From the NCBI RefSeq assembly GCF_041435215.1, contig NZ_CP108394.1:1054001-1118000 (forward strand): DNA of 64,000 nt. Reading direction: 5' to 3'. The notes beneath the pieces are model-generated. The model was not told where the DNA came from. It saw only the letters and a list, made by a program, of their open reading frames with translations, and made no database searches. Source of the DNA: Streptomyces sp. NBC_01314. GTDB lineage: Bacteria; Actinomycetota; Actinomycetes; Streptomycetales; Streptomycetaceae. Below, piece by piece: positions 51,314-60,033 of the stretch. Each line of letters begins with the position of its first letter. Position 1 is the stretch's first letter. The translations under genes and the position numbers were made by a program.

Positions 51314-52942
51314 TCACACCAGCAGGCGGAGGGGTTTGCTCAGCAGCTCACCGACCGTGCGCAGATATTCGGCGGCGGGCGCACCGTCGACGGCACGGTG
51401 GTCGAAGGTGAGGCTCAGGGTGAGCACCCGCGTCCGCAGCGGCCGGTCGTCCACCCACTCGACACCGTCCCTGAGCCTGCCCACCCCGAGGATCGCGACA
51501 TTGCCGGGGTTGACCACAGGGGTGAAGAAGTCGACGCCGTATCCGCCGAGCGAGGTGACGGTGAAGGTGGCCCCTTCCAGCTGGGTGGGAGAGATCCGCC
51601 CCTCGCGCGCGGCCTCGGCCAGGGCCCTCGACCGGCGGGCGATCTCGGGCAGCGGCAGCGCCACCGCGTCCTCGATCACGGGGACCATGAGGCCGCCCGG
51701 AACGGCCACCGCGAAGCCCAGGTGGATGCCTTCGAGCAGATGGACGCCGTCCTCGCGCACCGTCGCGTTGAGCAGGGGGTGCGCACGCAGGGCCAGGGCA
51801 GCGGCCTTCATGAGGAAGTCGTTGAGAGTGGGCACCGGCAGTTCGCTGTCGGCCCACTCCTTTTTGAGCCGGTCCCGCAGGGACACCACGGCGTCCATCC
51901 GCACCTCGTAGCCGTGCGTCAGTTGGGCCATCTCCTGCAGGCTGGCGTGCATCCTGCGGGCGATGGTGCCGCGCATCCCGGTGAGCGGGAGGACGTCGCC
52001 GGGCTGAGGAGCCGCCGCGTCACGGCGAACAGGCGCCGGGGTGACGGCGTCGAGGTCATGCCTGCGGATGCGGCCTCCGGGCCCGGTGCCGTTGATGCCG
52101 GAGAGGTCGATGCCCCGTTCCTTCGCCAGCTTGCGGACCAGCGGCGAGGTACCGATGCCGGTGTCGCCCGGCGGGACCGGTGCGGCGAGGTCGCCGGGGA
52201 GAGCCGCGAGGAACTCCTCCACGTCCTCGGAGACGATCCGGCCACCCGGCCCGGTGCCTCGTACGGCGGTGAGGTCGACATCGCCGGCCACGGCGACGCG
52301 CCGGGCGTTCGGCGAGGCCGGCAGGCGGCCACCGTTGCCGTTGACGGAGGGCGCCGCGAAAGCAGCGCCGGTGTCGGGGCCCGCACCGATGCGGGTGAGG
52401 GCCGACGGGGCGCCCGTACCCGCACCGCCGCCGGGGCCAGGCACGGCAGCCGCGCCCGCACCACCGGCGGCGGGCCGCGCGCCGAGCCCCGCAAGGCCGG
52501 CGTCCAGGCCGGGCACAGCAGACCCGCCCCCACCACCGCCGCCCAGACCAGGCGCGCCAGGCGCACCCGCACCACCGCCGGCGGGCAGCGCGCCCAGGCC
52601 CGCAGGGTCGCCGTCCAGGGCGGATCCGGCGGACGTGTCCGTGCCGGCCCCTGTTCCGGTCGGTGTCGGCGCGCCCGCCGCCCCCGGAGGTTGCTCGCCC
52701 TCGGCCAGCAGCCAGCCGATGAGCGCCCCGGCCGGCACGGTGGCTCCCGCCGGGACCACCGGGTGGAACAGTCCCCCGGCCTCCGCCTCGACGTCCACGT
52801 CGACCTTGTCGGTGGCCAGCCGCAGGAGTGCGTCGCCCTCCGCGACGGCCGCGCCGGTGGGCACCAGCCATTCGTCGATCGTGCCTTCCTGCATGGTCAG
52901 GCCGATCTTCGGCAGCAGAATCTCGACCGCCACGTCGGTCAC
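51314..52942 (-). CDS. 2-oxoacid dehydrogenase E2 (dihydrolipoamide acyltransferase), two E3-binding domains
   Basis: A 542-residue E2 protein. Residues 1-82 are the lipoyl domain, with lipoylated Lys46 in LATDKVDVD. A long Gly/Ala/Pro linker (about 88-205) includes a run of Gly. Two peripheral-subunit-binding domains follow (about 207-245, SPNARRVAVAGDVDLTAVRG, and about 262-300, SPLVRKLAKERGIDLSGING), each ending TGPGGRI. The catalytic domain (about 315-542) carries DHRAVDGAPAAEYL. Two such domains with one lipoyl domain is unusual. It overlaps E1beta by four bases. No E3 gene is in the window. Confidence 0.92.
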   Translation of the reverse strand: MTDVAVEILLPKIGLTMQEGTIDEWLVPTGAAVAEGDALLRLATDKVDVDVEAEAGGLFHPVVPAGATVPAGALIGWLLAEGEQPPGAAGAPTPTGTGAGTDTSAGSALDGDPAGLGALPAGGGAGAPGAPGLGGGGGGGSAVPGLDAGLAGLGARPAAGGAGAAAVPGPGGGAGTGAPSALTRIGAGPDTGAAFAAPSVNGNGGRLPASPNARRVAVAGDVDLTAVRGTGPGGRIVSEDVEEFLAALPGDLAAPVPPGDTGIGTSPLVRKLAKERGIDLSGINGTGPGGRIRRHDLDAVTPAPVRRDAAAPQPGDVLPLTGMRGTIARRMHASLQEMAQLTHGYEVRMDAVVSLRDRLKKEWADSELPVPTLNDFLMKAAALALRAHPLLNATVREDGVHLLEGIHLGFAVAVPGGLMVPVIEDAVALPLPEIARRSRALAEAAREGRISPTQLEGATFTVTSLGGYGVDFFTPVVNPGNVAILGVGRLRDGVEWVDDRPLRTRVLTLSLTFDHRAVDGAPAAEYLRTVGELLSKPLRLLV

Positions 52943-53973
52943 GACCTTTCGAGGAGACGCCGGCAGCCCTGGGCGATGCGGGCGCGATCGGGCACGTACG
53001 CCTTCTCCAGGACGGGAGAGAAGGGCACCGGGGAGAAGGGGGCGCCGATCCGCAGGACCGGCGCGTCGAGGTAGTCGAAGACGACGTCCTGGATCTGGGC
53101 GGCGATCTCCGCTCCGAGCCCGCCGAAGGTGACGGCCTCGTGCACCACGAGCACCCGGTTGGTGCGACGGACGGAGGCGAACATCGTCTCGGTGTCCAGG
53201 GGCTGCACGGTGCGGGGGTCGATCACCTCGATCTCCACGCCCTCGGCGGCGAGTTCCTCCGCCGCCGCGAGTGCCTCCCCCACCATGCGGCCGAGGGCGA
53301 TGACGGTGACGTCGGAGCCGTGCCGCGCGGTGTGCGCCTGGCCCAGCGGGATGCCGTAGATCTCCTCGGGCACCTCACTGGTGCTGCCGAGCAGGACCTT
53401 GTTGAGCATGACGACGACCGGGTTGTTGTCCCGGATGGCCGAGACGGTCAGGCCCTTGGCGGTGTACGCGTCGCTCGGCATCACCACCTTGAGGCCTGGC
53501 ACATGGGCCAGCCAGGCCTCCAGGCTCTGACTGTGCTGCGCCGCGGCGCCGAGGCCCGCGCCGGAGGCGGTGGTGATGGTCAGCGGCACGGACAACCCGC
53601 CGCCGAACATGTACTTCATCTTCGCCGCCTGGTTGACGATCTGGTCGAGGCAGACACCGATGAAGTCCATGAACATCAGGTCGACGACGGGTCGCAGGCC
53701 CCGGGCGGCGGCTCCCACCCCCAGGCCGACCAGGGCGGCCTCGGAGATCGGGGTGTCGATCATGCGGCGGGGCCCGAACTCGTCGAGCAGGTTGTCGAAC
53801 ATACGGAACACGCCGCCGTATCCGGCGACGTCCTCGCCGGCGACGAAGACGTTCTCGTCCTCGCGCATGGCCTGCGCGAGACCCTCGTTGAAGGCCTTGA
53901 CGTAACTGAGTCTGCGCGCGGCGGGCACGGAGGCGACGGCGGGTGCTTCGGTGGTGGTGGTCATGGCGGTCAT
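52939..53973 (-). CDS. 2-oxoacid/acetoin dehydrogenase E1 component, beta subunit
   Basis: A 344-residue transketolase-like subunit: RLSYVKAFNEGLAQAMREDE, FVAGEDVAGYGGVFR (about 41-55), RMIDTPISEAALVGLGVGAA (about 68-87), KYMFGGGLSVPLTITTASGA and the C-terminal IDPRTVQPLDTETM. It forms the alpha2-beta2 E1 with the next protein and decarboxylates a 2-oxoacid or cleaves an alpha-diketone/acetoin-like compound with thiamine diphosphate. The start overlaps the E1alpha stop by four bases. Confidence 0.93.
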   Translation of the reverse strand: MTAMTTTTEAPAVASVPAARRLSYVKAFNEGLAQAMREDENVFVAGEDVAGYGGVFRMFDNLLDEFGPRRMIDTPISEAALVGLGVGAAARGLRPVVDLMFMDFIGVCLDQIVNQAAKMKYMFGGGLSVPLTITTASGAGLGAAAQHSQSLEAWLAHVPGLKVVMPSDAYTAKGLTVSAIRDNNPVVVMLNKVLLGSTSEVPEEIYGIPLGQAHTARHGSDVTVIALGRMVGEALAAAEELAAEGVEIEVIDPRTVQPLDTETMFASVRRTNRVLVVHEAVTFGGLGAEIAAQIQDVVFDYLDAPVLRIGAPFSPVPFSPVLEKAYVPDRARIAQGCRRLLERS

Positions 53974-54998
53974 CCCGAGTAGACGTTGAGCAGCAGGTCG
54001 GCCGGGTCGGGCAGCGGGCTCGACTCGGCGTACGCGATGGCCTCGGCGATCTCGTCGCGCGTGCGCTGCCATACGTCGTCCAGCTCCGCACGGGTCGCGG
54101 TGCCGTCGGCGACCGCCCGGGCCTCGATCAGGTCGATGGGGTCGCGGGTCTTCCACTCGGCGACCTCCTCGTCCGAGCGGTAGGGGTGCCGCAGGCCCTT
54201 GACGCCCTGGTGGTCGAAGAAGCGGTAGGTCTTGGCCTCGATCATCATCGGACCCTCGCCGCGCCGGGCCCGTTCGACGGCTTCGGTGGCGGCGCGGTGG
54301 ACGGCGACCGCGTCCATGCCGTCGACGATGACGCTGGGCATGCCGTAGGCGGCGGCCCGGTCGGCGACGTCGGTGATCAGCATGTGCGCGGACTGCGGGG
54401 TGAACTCGGCGTAGCCGTTGTTCTCGCAGACGAAGACCACGGGCAGGCCGAGGATCGCGGCCATGTTGGCGCCCTCGTGCCAGGCGCCGATGTTGGTGGC
54501 GCCGTCGCCGAAGAAGGTCACGGCGACGCTGTCCTCACCCTTGTAGCGGGCGGCGAAGGCCGCGCCCACGGCGATCGGGACGCCGGCCCCGACGATGCCG
54601 TTGGCGCCGAGCATGCCGCGGGTGAGGTCGTTGATGTGCATGCTGCCGCCGCGGCCGAGGCAGGCGCCGGTGACCCGGCCGTACAGCTCGGAGTACATCG
54701 CGCGGAAGCCGACGCCCTTGGCGACGGCGTGCCCGTGGCCGCGGTGGGTGGAGGTGATCTGGTCGTCGTCGCGCAGGGCGGTCATCACTCCGGCGGCCAC
54801 GGCTTCCTGGCCGACATAGAGGTGCAGGAAGCCGGGCAGTTTGCCCGCCTCCATGAGTTTGCCCGCCTCGGTCTCGAACAGCCGGATGCGCACCATGCGC
54901 TCGTGCAGATCCTTGATGACCGGCGGGCTGACCTGCGGGCTGACCGGCGGGCTGACCTGCGGGGATTTCTTCGACGCCGTCGACGCTCGTTGAGCCAT
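53970..54998 (-). CDS. 2-oxoacid/acetoin dehydrogenase E1 component, alpha subunit
   Basis: A 342-residue thiamine diphosphate subunit: THRGHGHAVAKG (about 89-100), the ThDP motif GDGATNIGAWHEGANMAAIL to ENNGYAEFTP (about 159-194), and SMHINDLTRGMLGANGIVGA. The acetoin-dehydrogenase-like length and the loop DxVAVHRAATEAVERARRGEGP suggest an AcoA/PdhA relative, but the substrate cannot be set. The start follows GAGGCGGACG. The N-terminus contains a short Ser-Pro-rich repeat encoded by a tandem DNA repeat (54918-54964) not expected in the family. Confidence 0.93.
   Translation of the reverse strand: MAQRASTASKKSPQVSPPVSPQVSPPVIKDLHERMVRIRLFETEAGKLMEAGKLPGFLHLYVGQEAVAAGVMTALRDDDQITSTHRGHGHAVAKGVGFRAMYSELYGRVTGACLGRGGSMHINDLTRGMLGANGIVGAGVPIAVGAAFAARYKGEDSVAVTFFGDGATNIGAWHEGANMAAILGLPVVFVCENNGYAEFTPQSAHMLITDVADRAAAYGMPSVIVDGMDAVAVHRAATEAVERARRGEGPMMIEAKTYRFFDHQGVKGLRHPYRSDEEVAEWKTRDPIDLIEARAVADGTATRAELDDVWQRTRDEIAEAIAYAESSPLPDPADLLLNVYSG
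54918..54964. repeat. Tandem 12/24-base repeat inside the E1alpha gene
   Basis: Two copies of a 24-base unit, each made of two similar 12-base halves (GACCGGCGGGCT and GACCTGCGGGCT). They encode SPPVSPQV-type residues near the N-terminus, probably a flexible linker. Confidence 0.75.
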
Positions 54999-55046
54999 CG
55001 TCCGCCTCTTCGTCCGAGGGAGGTTGCCAAGCAAACGGACTTACTT

Positions 55047-55070
55047 GTGCTGGTCTACAGTAACCAGCAC
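55047..55070. promoter_or_regulatory. Inverted repeat upstream of E1alpha
   Basis: GTGCTGGT (55047-55054) and ACCAGCAC (55063-55070) are perfectly complementary around 8 bases. It lies between the VOC gene stop and the E1alpha start, 49 bases before the latter on the minus strand, and could be an operator or a short hairpin after the VOC gene. Confidence 0.5.
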
Positions 55071-55094
55071 GGGGCACCTTACTGAACAGCGTCT

Positions 55095-55556
55095 CTAATT
55101 ACTATGCCCCGGAGTCGGGTTGCCGCCGCGCGCGTCCACCAACTCCACGGCATTGCCCTCCGGATCCGACCAGAAGCTGATCCGCCGGCCGCGCGCGAGG
55201 ACGACGACCGGGTCCGACAGAGGCCGGGCACCCGCGGTCGGCAGCACCTCCACCACCGGGTCCAAGTCGTCCACGTGGAAGGTGAGATACGACAGCCCCG
55301 AACGCTCGGTCGACAAGGGCGTCACCCCCACCGACACCGCGCCCGACCGGGGAAGGATCAACTTGACGCACCCCCCGGAGGGCACCCGCAGCCAGACGAC
55401 CACGAGCTCGCCGCCGAGCCCGGCAGGGCCACCGACCGACTCCGGTATGCGCGAGCGGCGCTCGACACGACACCCGATGACGTCGCAGTAGAAGCGCTCC
55501 ATCAGCTCCAGATCCCGCACCACCACACCCACCTCGAACGGCCGGGTCACGACCAT
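55095..55556 (-). CDS. VOC (glyoxalase/dioxygenase superfamily) protein
   Basis: A 153-residue vicinal-oxygen-chelate protein: two beta-alpha-beta-beta-beta modules with VVTRPFEVGVVVRDLELMERFY, SYLTFHVDDLDPVVE and the C-terminal ISFWSDPEGNAVELVD. His, Glu and related residues in these positions bind a divalent metal in active members. It may be an epimerase, isomerase, lyase or dioxygenase for an island intermediate. ATG 55556 follows GGGGGTGGG. It lies upstream of and on the same strand as the E1/E2 genes. Confidence 0.85.
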   Translation of the reverse strand: MVVTRPFEVGVVVRDLELMERFYCDVIGCRVERRSRIPESVGGPAGLGGELVVVWLRVPSGGCVKLILPRSGAVSVGVTPLSTERSGLSYLTFHVDDLDPVVEVLPTAGARPLSDPVVVLARGRRISFWSDPEGNAVELVDARGGNPTPGHSN

Positions 55557-55650
55557 CACACCCACCCCCACGGGACACCGAGCGCCGACTTCGACACTTT
55601 CTATTGACAGAGCACACTAAGTCCTGTTGTCGTTTCGGACACAACCCAGC

Positions 55651-55657
55651 TGTCGCA
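55651..55657. promoter_or_regulatory. TGTCGCA heptamer upstream of Rieske oxygenase 1
   Basis: The heptamer TGTCGCA occurs 49 bases before the Rieske 1 start codon. The same heptamer or its complement occurs three times in the gap upstream of Rieske 2 (63044, 63133, 63159), so it may be a shared regulatory element. Confidence 0.4.
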
Positions 55658-55705
55658 TTCAGAAGCCGGTCACCGGCTCGCGGCTGGGAGGATTGTGAGG
55701 ACATC

Positions 55706-57022
55706 GTGGTCCAGACCAGTTCGCCGGAGATTCGGGAAGCAGGCGCCGAGCGCGGGTCGCCGGTCTCGGCGTCCTCCGCCCCGTCCGCCCCCTCGACCCC
55801 CGAATACTCGTCGTGGATCAGTCAGGACCGATCCACCGACGCGGCATCCGAGACGATGCGGCGGGAGGCGGCGGAACTCGTCGAGCGGGTGATGGCGCAC
55901 TACCGCGACAACACCACGCACCAGGCGGACGGCCAGTGGACGGAACCCGTGGCCAACTACCTCGACGCCGACCGCTGGCAGCGCGAGACGGACGCCGTCC
56001 ACCGGAGCGTCCCGTTGCCGCTCGCCATGTCCTGCGAGCTGCCCGGGCCGAACACCTACAAGGCGATCGACGTGCTCGGCATCCCCGTGCTGATCACCCG
56101 TGACCGACAGGGCACCGTGCACGCGATGATCAACGCCTGCCGGCACCGGGGAGCCAAGCTCCTCGAACCCGGCTGCGGGGTGTCCAAGCGGCTGACCTGC
56201 CCGTACCACTCCTGGTCGTACGACCTGGCAGGCGAGCTGCGGGGCGTGCACGCCGAGAAGACCTTCGGTGAGGTTCCGCGCGAAGGCCGCAGTCTCGTCA
56301 GGCTCCCCGCCGGGGAGCGAGCAGGCATCGTCTTCGTCTCGCTCGACCCGGCGGCCGAGCCCGACCTGGACGGCTGGTTGGGCGATCTGCTGCCGCTGCT
56401 GGAGGGCCTGCGGCTGGCGGAGTGCCACCACTACTCCACCAGCGCACTGACCAGTCCCAACTGGAAGGTCACCCTCGACGGGTATCTGGAGACGTACCAC
56501 TTCGCCACGCTGCACCCGAAGACGGTGTTCGAGACGAACCTCTCCAACATGATGGCCCACGACACCTGGGGCCCTCACCAGCGCATCGCACCGGCCCTGC
56601 GCCCCATCGCACAGGCGGTCGAGCTGCCGCCGGACCAGCGTGACCCCGGGGACTGTGTCGGCCCCATCTACTGGCTCTTCCCGGGCCTCGCCATCGCCGG
56701 CGGCTGGCGCCAGAAGATCGCCGTGTCCCTCGTACTCCCCCGGACGGCGACCGAGTCGGTGACCCAGCAGATCATCCTGCTGCGGGAACCGGCGGTCACC
56801 GACGAGGAACGCCAGGTCGCCGACCGGTTCGGCGAATGGTTCCACGAGGTGGTCCGCGACGAGGACTACGCGACCACCTACGGAGTCCAGCAGGGCCTGA
56901 AGGCCCTCGACGGGACCGACTTCGTCTTCGGACGCAACGAGCCCGGACTCCAGCACCTGCACCGCACCATTCACCGACACCTGGACAAGGGCGCGACAGC
57001 AGCCCCCAGGGCCGCCAGGTGA
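55706..57022 (+). CDS. Rieske non-heme iron oxygenase, alpha subunit (1)
   Basis: A 438-residue oxygenase. The Rieske cluster motif is CRHRGAKL, then CPYHSW (about 142-168; C-x-H and C-x2-H). The catalytic iron motif is LDGYLETYHFATLHP (two His, about 262-276). It has a Ser/Pro-rich N-terminus of about 25 residues. Such enzymes mono- or dihydroxylate aromatic or steroid-like rings with electrons from a ferredoxin; the ferredoxin at 61284 may serve both Rieske proteins. GTG 55706 follows GAGGACAT. It starts a plus-strand operon with an SDR, a phosphohistidine protein and an ABM protein. Confidence 0.92.
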   Translation: MVQTSSPEIREAGAERGSPVSASSAPSAPSTPEYSSWISQDRSTDAASETMRREAAELVERVMAHYRDNTTHQADGQWTEPVANYLDADRWQRETDAVHRSVPLPLAMSCELPGPNTYKAIDVLGIPVLITRDRQGTVHAMINACRHRGAKLLEPGCGVSKRLTCPYHSWSYDLAGELRGVHAEKTFGEVPREGRSLVRLPAGERAGIVFVSLDPAAEPDLDGWLGDLLPLLEGLRLAECHHYSTSALTSPNWKVTLDGYLETYHFATLHPKTVFETNLSNMMAHDTWGPHQRIAPALRPIAQAVELPPDQRDPGDCVGPIYWLFPGLAIAGGWRQKIAVSLVLPRTATESVTQQIILLREPAVTDEERQVADRFGEWFHEVVRDEDYATTYGVQQGLKALDGTDFVFGRNEPGLQHLHRTIHRHLDKGATAAPRAAR

Positions 57023-57051
57023 GCAACCAACAAGACTCGCGGGAGAACACC

Positions 57052-57843
57052 ATGGTGGCTACGGGCAGCCTCGACGGACGTGTCGCGGTGATCACGGGCA
57101 GCACGCGCAGTATCGGCCGCGCCATCGCCGAGGCCTTCCTCGCCGACGGCGCCACGGTCGTCGTCAGCGGCCGTTCCGAGATCAAGGGCAAGCAGGCCCT
57201 GGAGGAGATGGGCGCCGGGGACCGGGCCGTCTTCCACCCCTGCGACGCCAACAGCCAGGAGGACATCGAGGGCCTCGCCGACTTCGCCGCCGAGCGCTTC
57301 GGCAGGCTCGACATCTGGGTCAACAACGTGGGCGGCAGCTCCGGCTTCGCCCCCATCCACCAGCTCAGCGACGAGGCGTGGCACGAAGCCCTCAACCTGA
57401 ACATCAACGGCTACTTCTACGGCACCCGCCGGGCGCTGCCGAAGATGCTGGCGGGCGGCTGGGGCCGCATCATCAACATCTCGTCGGTGGAGGGCAAGCA
57501 GGCCAACAAGCCCGCGATCAGCCACTACATCACCAACAAGCACGCCATCCACGGCCTGACCAAGGCGACCGCCTTCGAGTACGGAACCCAGGGCATCACC
57601 TGCAACGCCATCTGCCCCGGCGCCGTCGACACCGACCTCATGCGGGCCGCGGGTCCCGCCGCGGCGGCGGCCGAGGGCATCTCGTACGAGGAGTGGCTGG
57701 GCCGGTTCGCCGAGCATGCCGCCACCAAGACGATCACCACCGTGGAGCAGGTCGCGGCGGTCGCCTCGCTGCTCGCGAGCGAGGCCGGGGCGGGTATCAC
57801 CGGCACGCTGATCAGCGTCGACGGCGGCACGGCGCAGTGGTAG
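57052..57843 (+). CDS. Short-chain dehydrogenase/reductase
   Basis: A 263-residue SDR: TGSTRSIGRAIA (about 14-25), NNVGG (about 89-93, in place of NNAG), catalytic Ser in INISSVEGKQ and YITNK (Tyr, Lys; about 159-163), and the family C-terminus GITGTLISVDGG. Directly behind a Rieske oxygenase it could dehydrogenate the diol or ketol product, a common pairing. ATG 57052 follows GCGGGAGA; GTG 57019, which overlaps the oxygenase stop, would add 11 residues. Confidence 0.9.
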   Translation: MVATGSLDGRVAVITGSTRSIGRAIAEAFLADGATVVVSGRSEIKGKQALEEMGAGDRAVFHPCDANSQEDIEGLADFAAERFGRLDIWVNNVGGSSGFAPIHQLSDEAWHEALNLNINGYFYGTRRALPKMLAGGWGRIINISSVEGKQANKPAISHYITNKHAIHGLTKATAFEYGTQGITCNAICPGAVDTDLMRAAGPAAAAAEGISYEEWLGRFAEHAATKTITTVEQVAAVASLLASEAGAGITGTLISVDGGTAQW

Positions 57844-57896
57844 GCCGGGGACGGGCAGGGGCGGACACAGGCACGGACAGCGGGAGACCCTCGGTC

Positions 57897-59633
57897 ATGA
57901 AGAGCTGGATCACGGACTGGCAGCGCAGTGAGCGGCTGCCGCACTACACCCGGGCGAATGCGGGCGAGACCCTTCCGGAGCCGGCCAGCCCGCTGGGCTG
58001 GACCCTGGTGTGGGGGCGCGGTCTGCACGGCTGGCGCAAGGGATTCGTCGGTTTCGGCATCTACCACGAGGAGGAGGTGGCAGGCCCCCGACCGCCGTTC
58101 GTCGGGATGTTCGGCGGCTACTTCTACCTCAACCTGTCGCACATGCGGCTGTTCGGCATCCGTATGGGACAGACGGCGGACCAGATCGACGCCGCCTTCG
58201 TCGGCCAGCGCTCCGACACCCCGGTGTACGCGGCGCACCCCGACGACCAGGACCCCGAACTGACCGCCAAGGCCGGCGGCACGCTCCAGCGGATGCTCGG
58301 CCAGGGCAACTTCCCGGAGGCCGACGCCGACCGGGAACGGCTGCGCCGTCTGCGCCGCGAGCGTCCGGATCCGTCCGGGCTGTCGGACGCCCGACTCGTC
58401 GCGCACGCCAGGTCGTTGCTGGACGACGTGGAGACGACCTTCCAACGGCACGTCGAGTCGTCGCTGCCCGCGTCCGTCGGACCCGCGATCCTCGGACCGC
58501 TGTGCGCGAGCGTGGACCGCCCCGACGCCATGCTCGACCTCATCGGCGGTCTCGGCGACGTCGACTCGGCCTCCCCCTCGGACGGCCTGTGGGCACTGTC
58601 CCGCCAGGTCGCGGCGTCGGCGGAGCTGACCGCGCAGTTCGACCAGGGACCCGCCGCGGTGGAGCGGGCGCTCGACGGGGCGACGGGGGACGTGAAGGCG
58701 TTCCGTGACGCGTTCGAGGAGTTCCTGGCCGCGTCCGGCGACCGCGGCCCCAACGAGTGGGACATCCACGCGCTGTCCTGGGAGGCGGCACCCGTCCAGG
58801 CCCTGGCCCTGGTCGACCGCATCCGGCACAGCTCCGACGGCGACTCCCCGGCCGCCCGGCGCGCCCGGCTCACCGAGAGTCGCGAGCGGACCGCGCGCGA
58901 GATCCGGGCCGCGCTGCCCGAGGACGCGCAGCCCATGTTCGACGCCGGCATGCACGCCTCCCAGGTGTGGATCCCGGCCCGCGAGCGCACCAAGGCGAAC
59001 TGTGTGACCGTCGTCAACGAGATCCGGATGGCGCTGCGGGAGCTCGGCCGCCGCGGCGTCGAGGCGGGGCGTTTCGCCAAGCCCGAGGACGTGATGATGC
59101 TGCTGGACACCGAACTCGACGACTACGTCACCGACCCTGAGCCGTTCGGACCGGTCATCACGCGGCGGCTGCGGGAGTACGCCGCCCTGCACGAACTGGA
59201 GCCGCCGTTCTTCATCGCCGACGACAGCCGGACCGGGATCGACACCTGGCCGCGACGCGCCGAGGAACGCACCGAGGCCGCCGTCGACGGCGACGTGCTC
59301 AGCGGCGTGGGCGGCAGCCACGGCACGTACACCGGCAGGGTCCGGGTGGTCACCGACCCGGCCTCGTGCGAGGCCCTGGAGCCGGGAGAGGTGCTGGTCG
59401 CGCCGATCACGGACGCGGCCTGGACGCCGCTGTTCCTGGTCGCCGGAGCGGCCGTGGTGGACGTGGGCGCACTCAACAGCCACGCCGTGGTGGTCTGCCG
59501 GGAGCTGGGCATCCCGGCCGTCATCTCCGTGGAGGGCGGCACGCGGAAACTGCGGGACGGCATGGTGATCACGGTCGACGGCGGCAAGGGCACCGTCACC
59601 GTGGACAGCGTCACGGCGCCGCTCGGCGTCTGA
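57897..59633 (+). CDS. PEP-utilising (phosphohistidine swivel) protein lacking an ATP-grasp domain
   Basis: A 578-residue protein. The first 100 residues have aromatic-rich segments (LGWTLVWGRGLHGWRKGF, GGYFYLNLSHMRLFG). A long helical domain follows (about 110-430), like the substrate domain of rifampin phosphotransferases. The C-terminal 100 residues are the swivelling phosphohistidine domain: GTYTGRVRVV, AAWTPLFLVAGAAVVDVGAL and NSHAVVVCRELGIPAV (His529). There is no ATP-grasp domain and no PEP barrel, so it needs a phosphoryl donor partner. Subunit 1 of phenylphosphate synthase has a comparable layout; the PPDK-like protein at 43728 is the obvious donor candidate. Both points are inference. 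Confidence 0.85.
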   Translation: MKSWITDWQRSERLPHYTRANAGETLPEPASPLGWTLVWGRGLHGWRKGFVGFGIYHEEEVAGPRPPFVGMFGGYFYLNLSHMRLFGIRMGQTADQIDAAFVGQRSDTPVYAAHPDDQDPELTAKAGGTLQRMLGQGNFPEADADRERLRRLRRERPDPSGLSDARLVAHARSLLDDVETTFQRHVESSLPASVGPAILGPLCASVDRPDAMLDLIGGLGDVDSASPSDGLWALSRQVAASAELTAQFDQGPAAVERALDGATGDVKAFRDAFEEFLAASGDRGPNEWDIHALSWEAAPVQALALVDRIRHSSDGDSPAARRARLTESRERTAREIRAALPEDAQPMFDAGMHASQVWIPARERTKANCVTVVNEIRMALRELGRRGVEAGRFAKPEDVMMLLDTELDDYVTDPEPFGPVITRRLREYAALHELEPPFFIADDSRTGIDTWPRRAEERTEAAVDGDVLSGVGGSHGTYTGRVRVVTDPASCEALEPGEVLVAPITDAAWTPLFLVAGAAVVDVGALNSHAVVVCRELGIPAVISVEGGTRKLRDGMVITVDGGKGTVTVDSVTAPLGV

Positions 59634-59718
59634 ACATCGGGTGGGCACGCCGCTCCGCACGACGGGGCGGCGTGCCCATGGCCATGACTATGACCATGAC
59701 CACGAAGGGGAACACCGC

Positions 59719-60033
59719 ATGGCAGGGGAAGTCATCGTCGCCGGCTGGATGGACTACGAGCCCGGCGATCGCGACAGGATGCTGGAACATCTGGTCGTGC
59801 TCGGAGACCGGACCCGTGAGCAGGAGCCGGGCTGCCTGGACTACGCGATGACCGCGGACCCGGGCGACGGCCGGCGGATCCGTGTGTACGAGCGGTGGGT
59901 CTCCCAGCAAGCCCTCGACGAGCACTTCGCCACCCCGCACATCAGGGACTTCCGGGCGGCCGTGGCCGGGCTGACGCGAGTCGGGGTCTCCCTGCAGGCC
60001 CACACCGTCGCCGCGTCACGCCCCATGCGCTGA
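59719..60033 (+). CDS. ABM-domain (antibiotic biosynthesis monooxygenase-like) protein
   Basis: A 104-residue dimeric alpha-beta barrel protein: IVAGWMDYEPGDRDRMLEHL, REQEPGCLDYAMTADPGD and the YERWVSQQALDEHFATPHI segment that is diagnostic of ABM/YgiN-like quinol oxygenases. These enzymes are cofactor-free oxygenases or simply quinone-binding. GAAGGGG precedes ATG 59719. Its last 18 bases overlap the end of the convergent MDR gene. Confidence 0.88.
   Translation: MAGEVIVAGWMDYEPGDRDRMLEHLVVLGDRTREQEPGCLDYAMTADPGDGRRIRVYERWVSQQALDEHFATPHIRDFRAAVAGLTRVGVSLQAHTVAASRPMR

Noticed and set aside
57525..59660. Minus-strand open frame opposite the PEP-utilising protein
   Set aside because: No start signal or domain; the plus-strand protein has a clear phosphohistidine motif.
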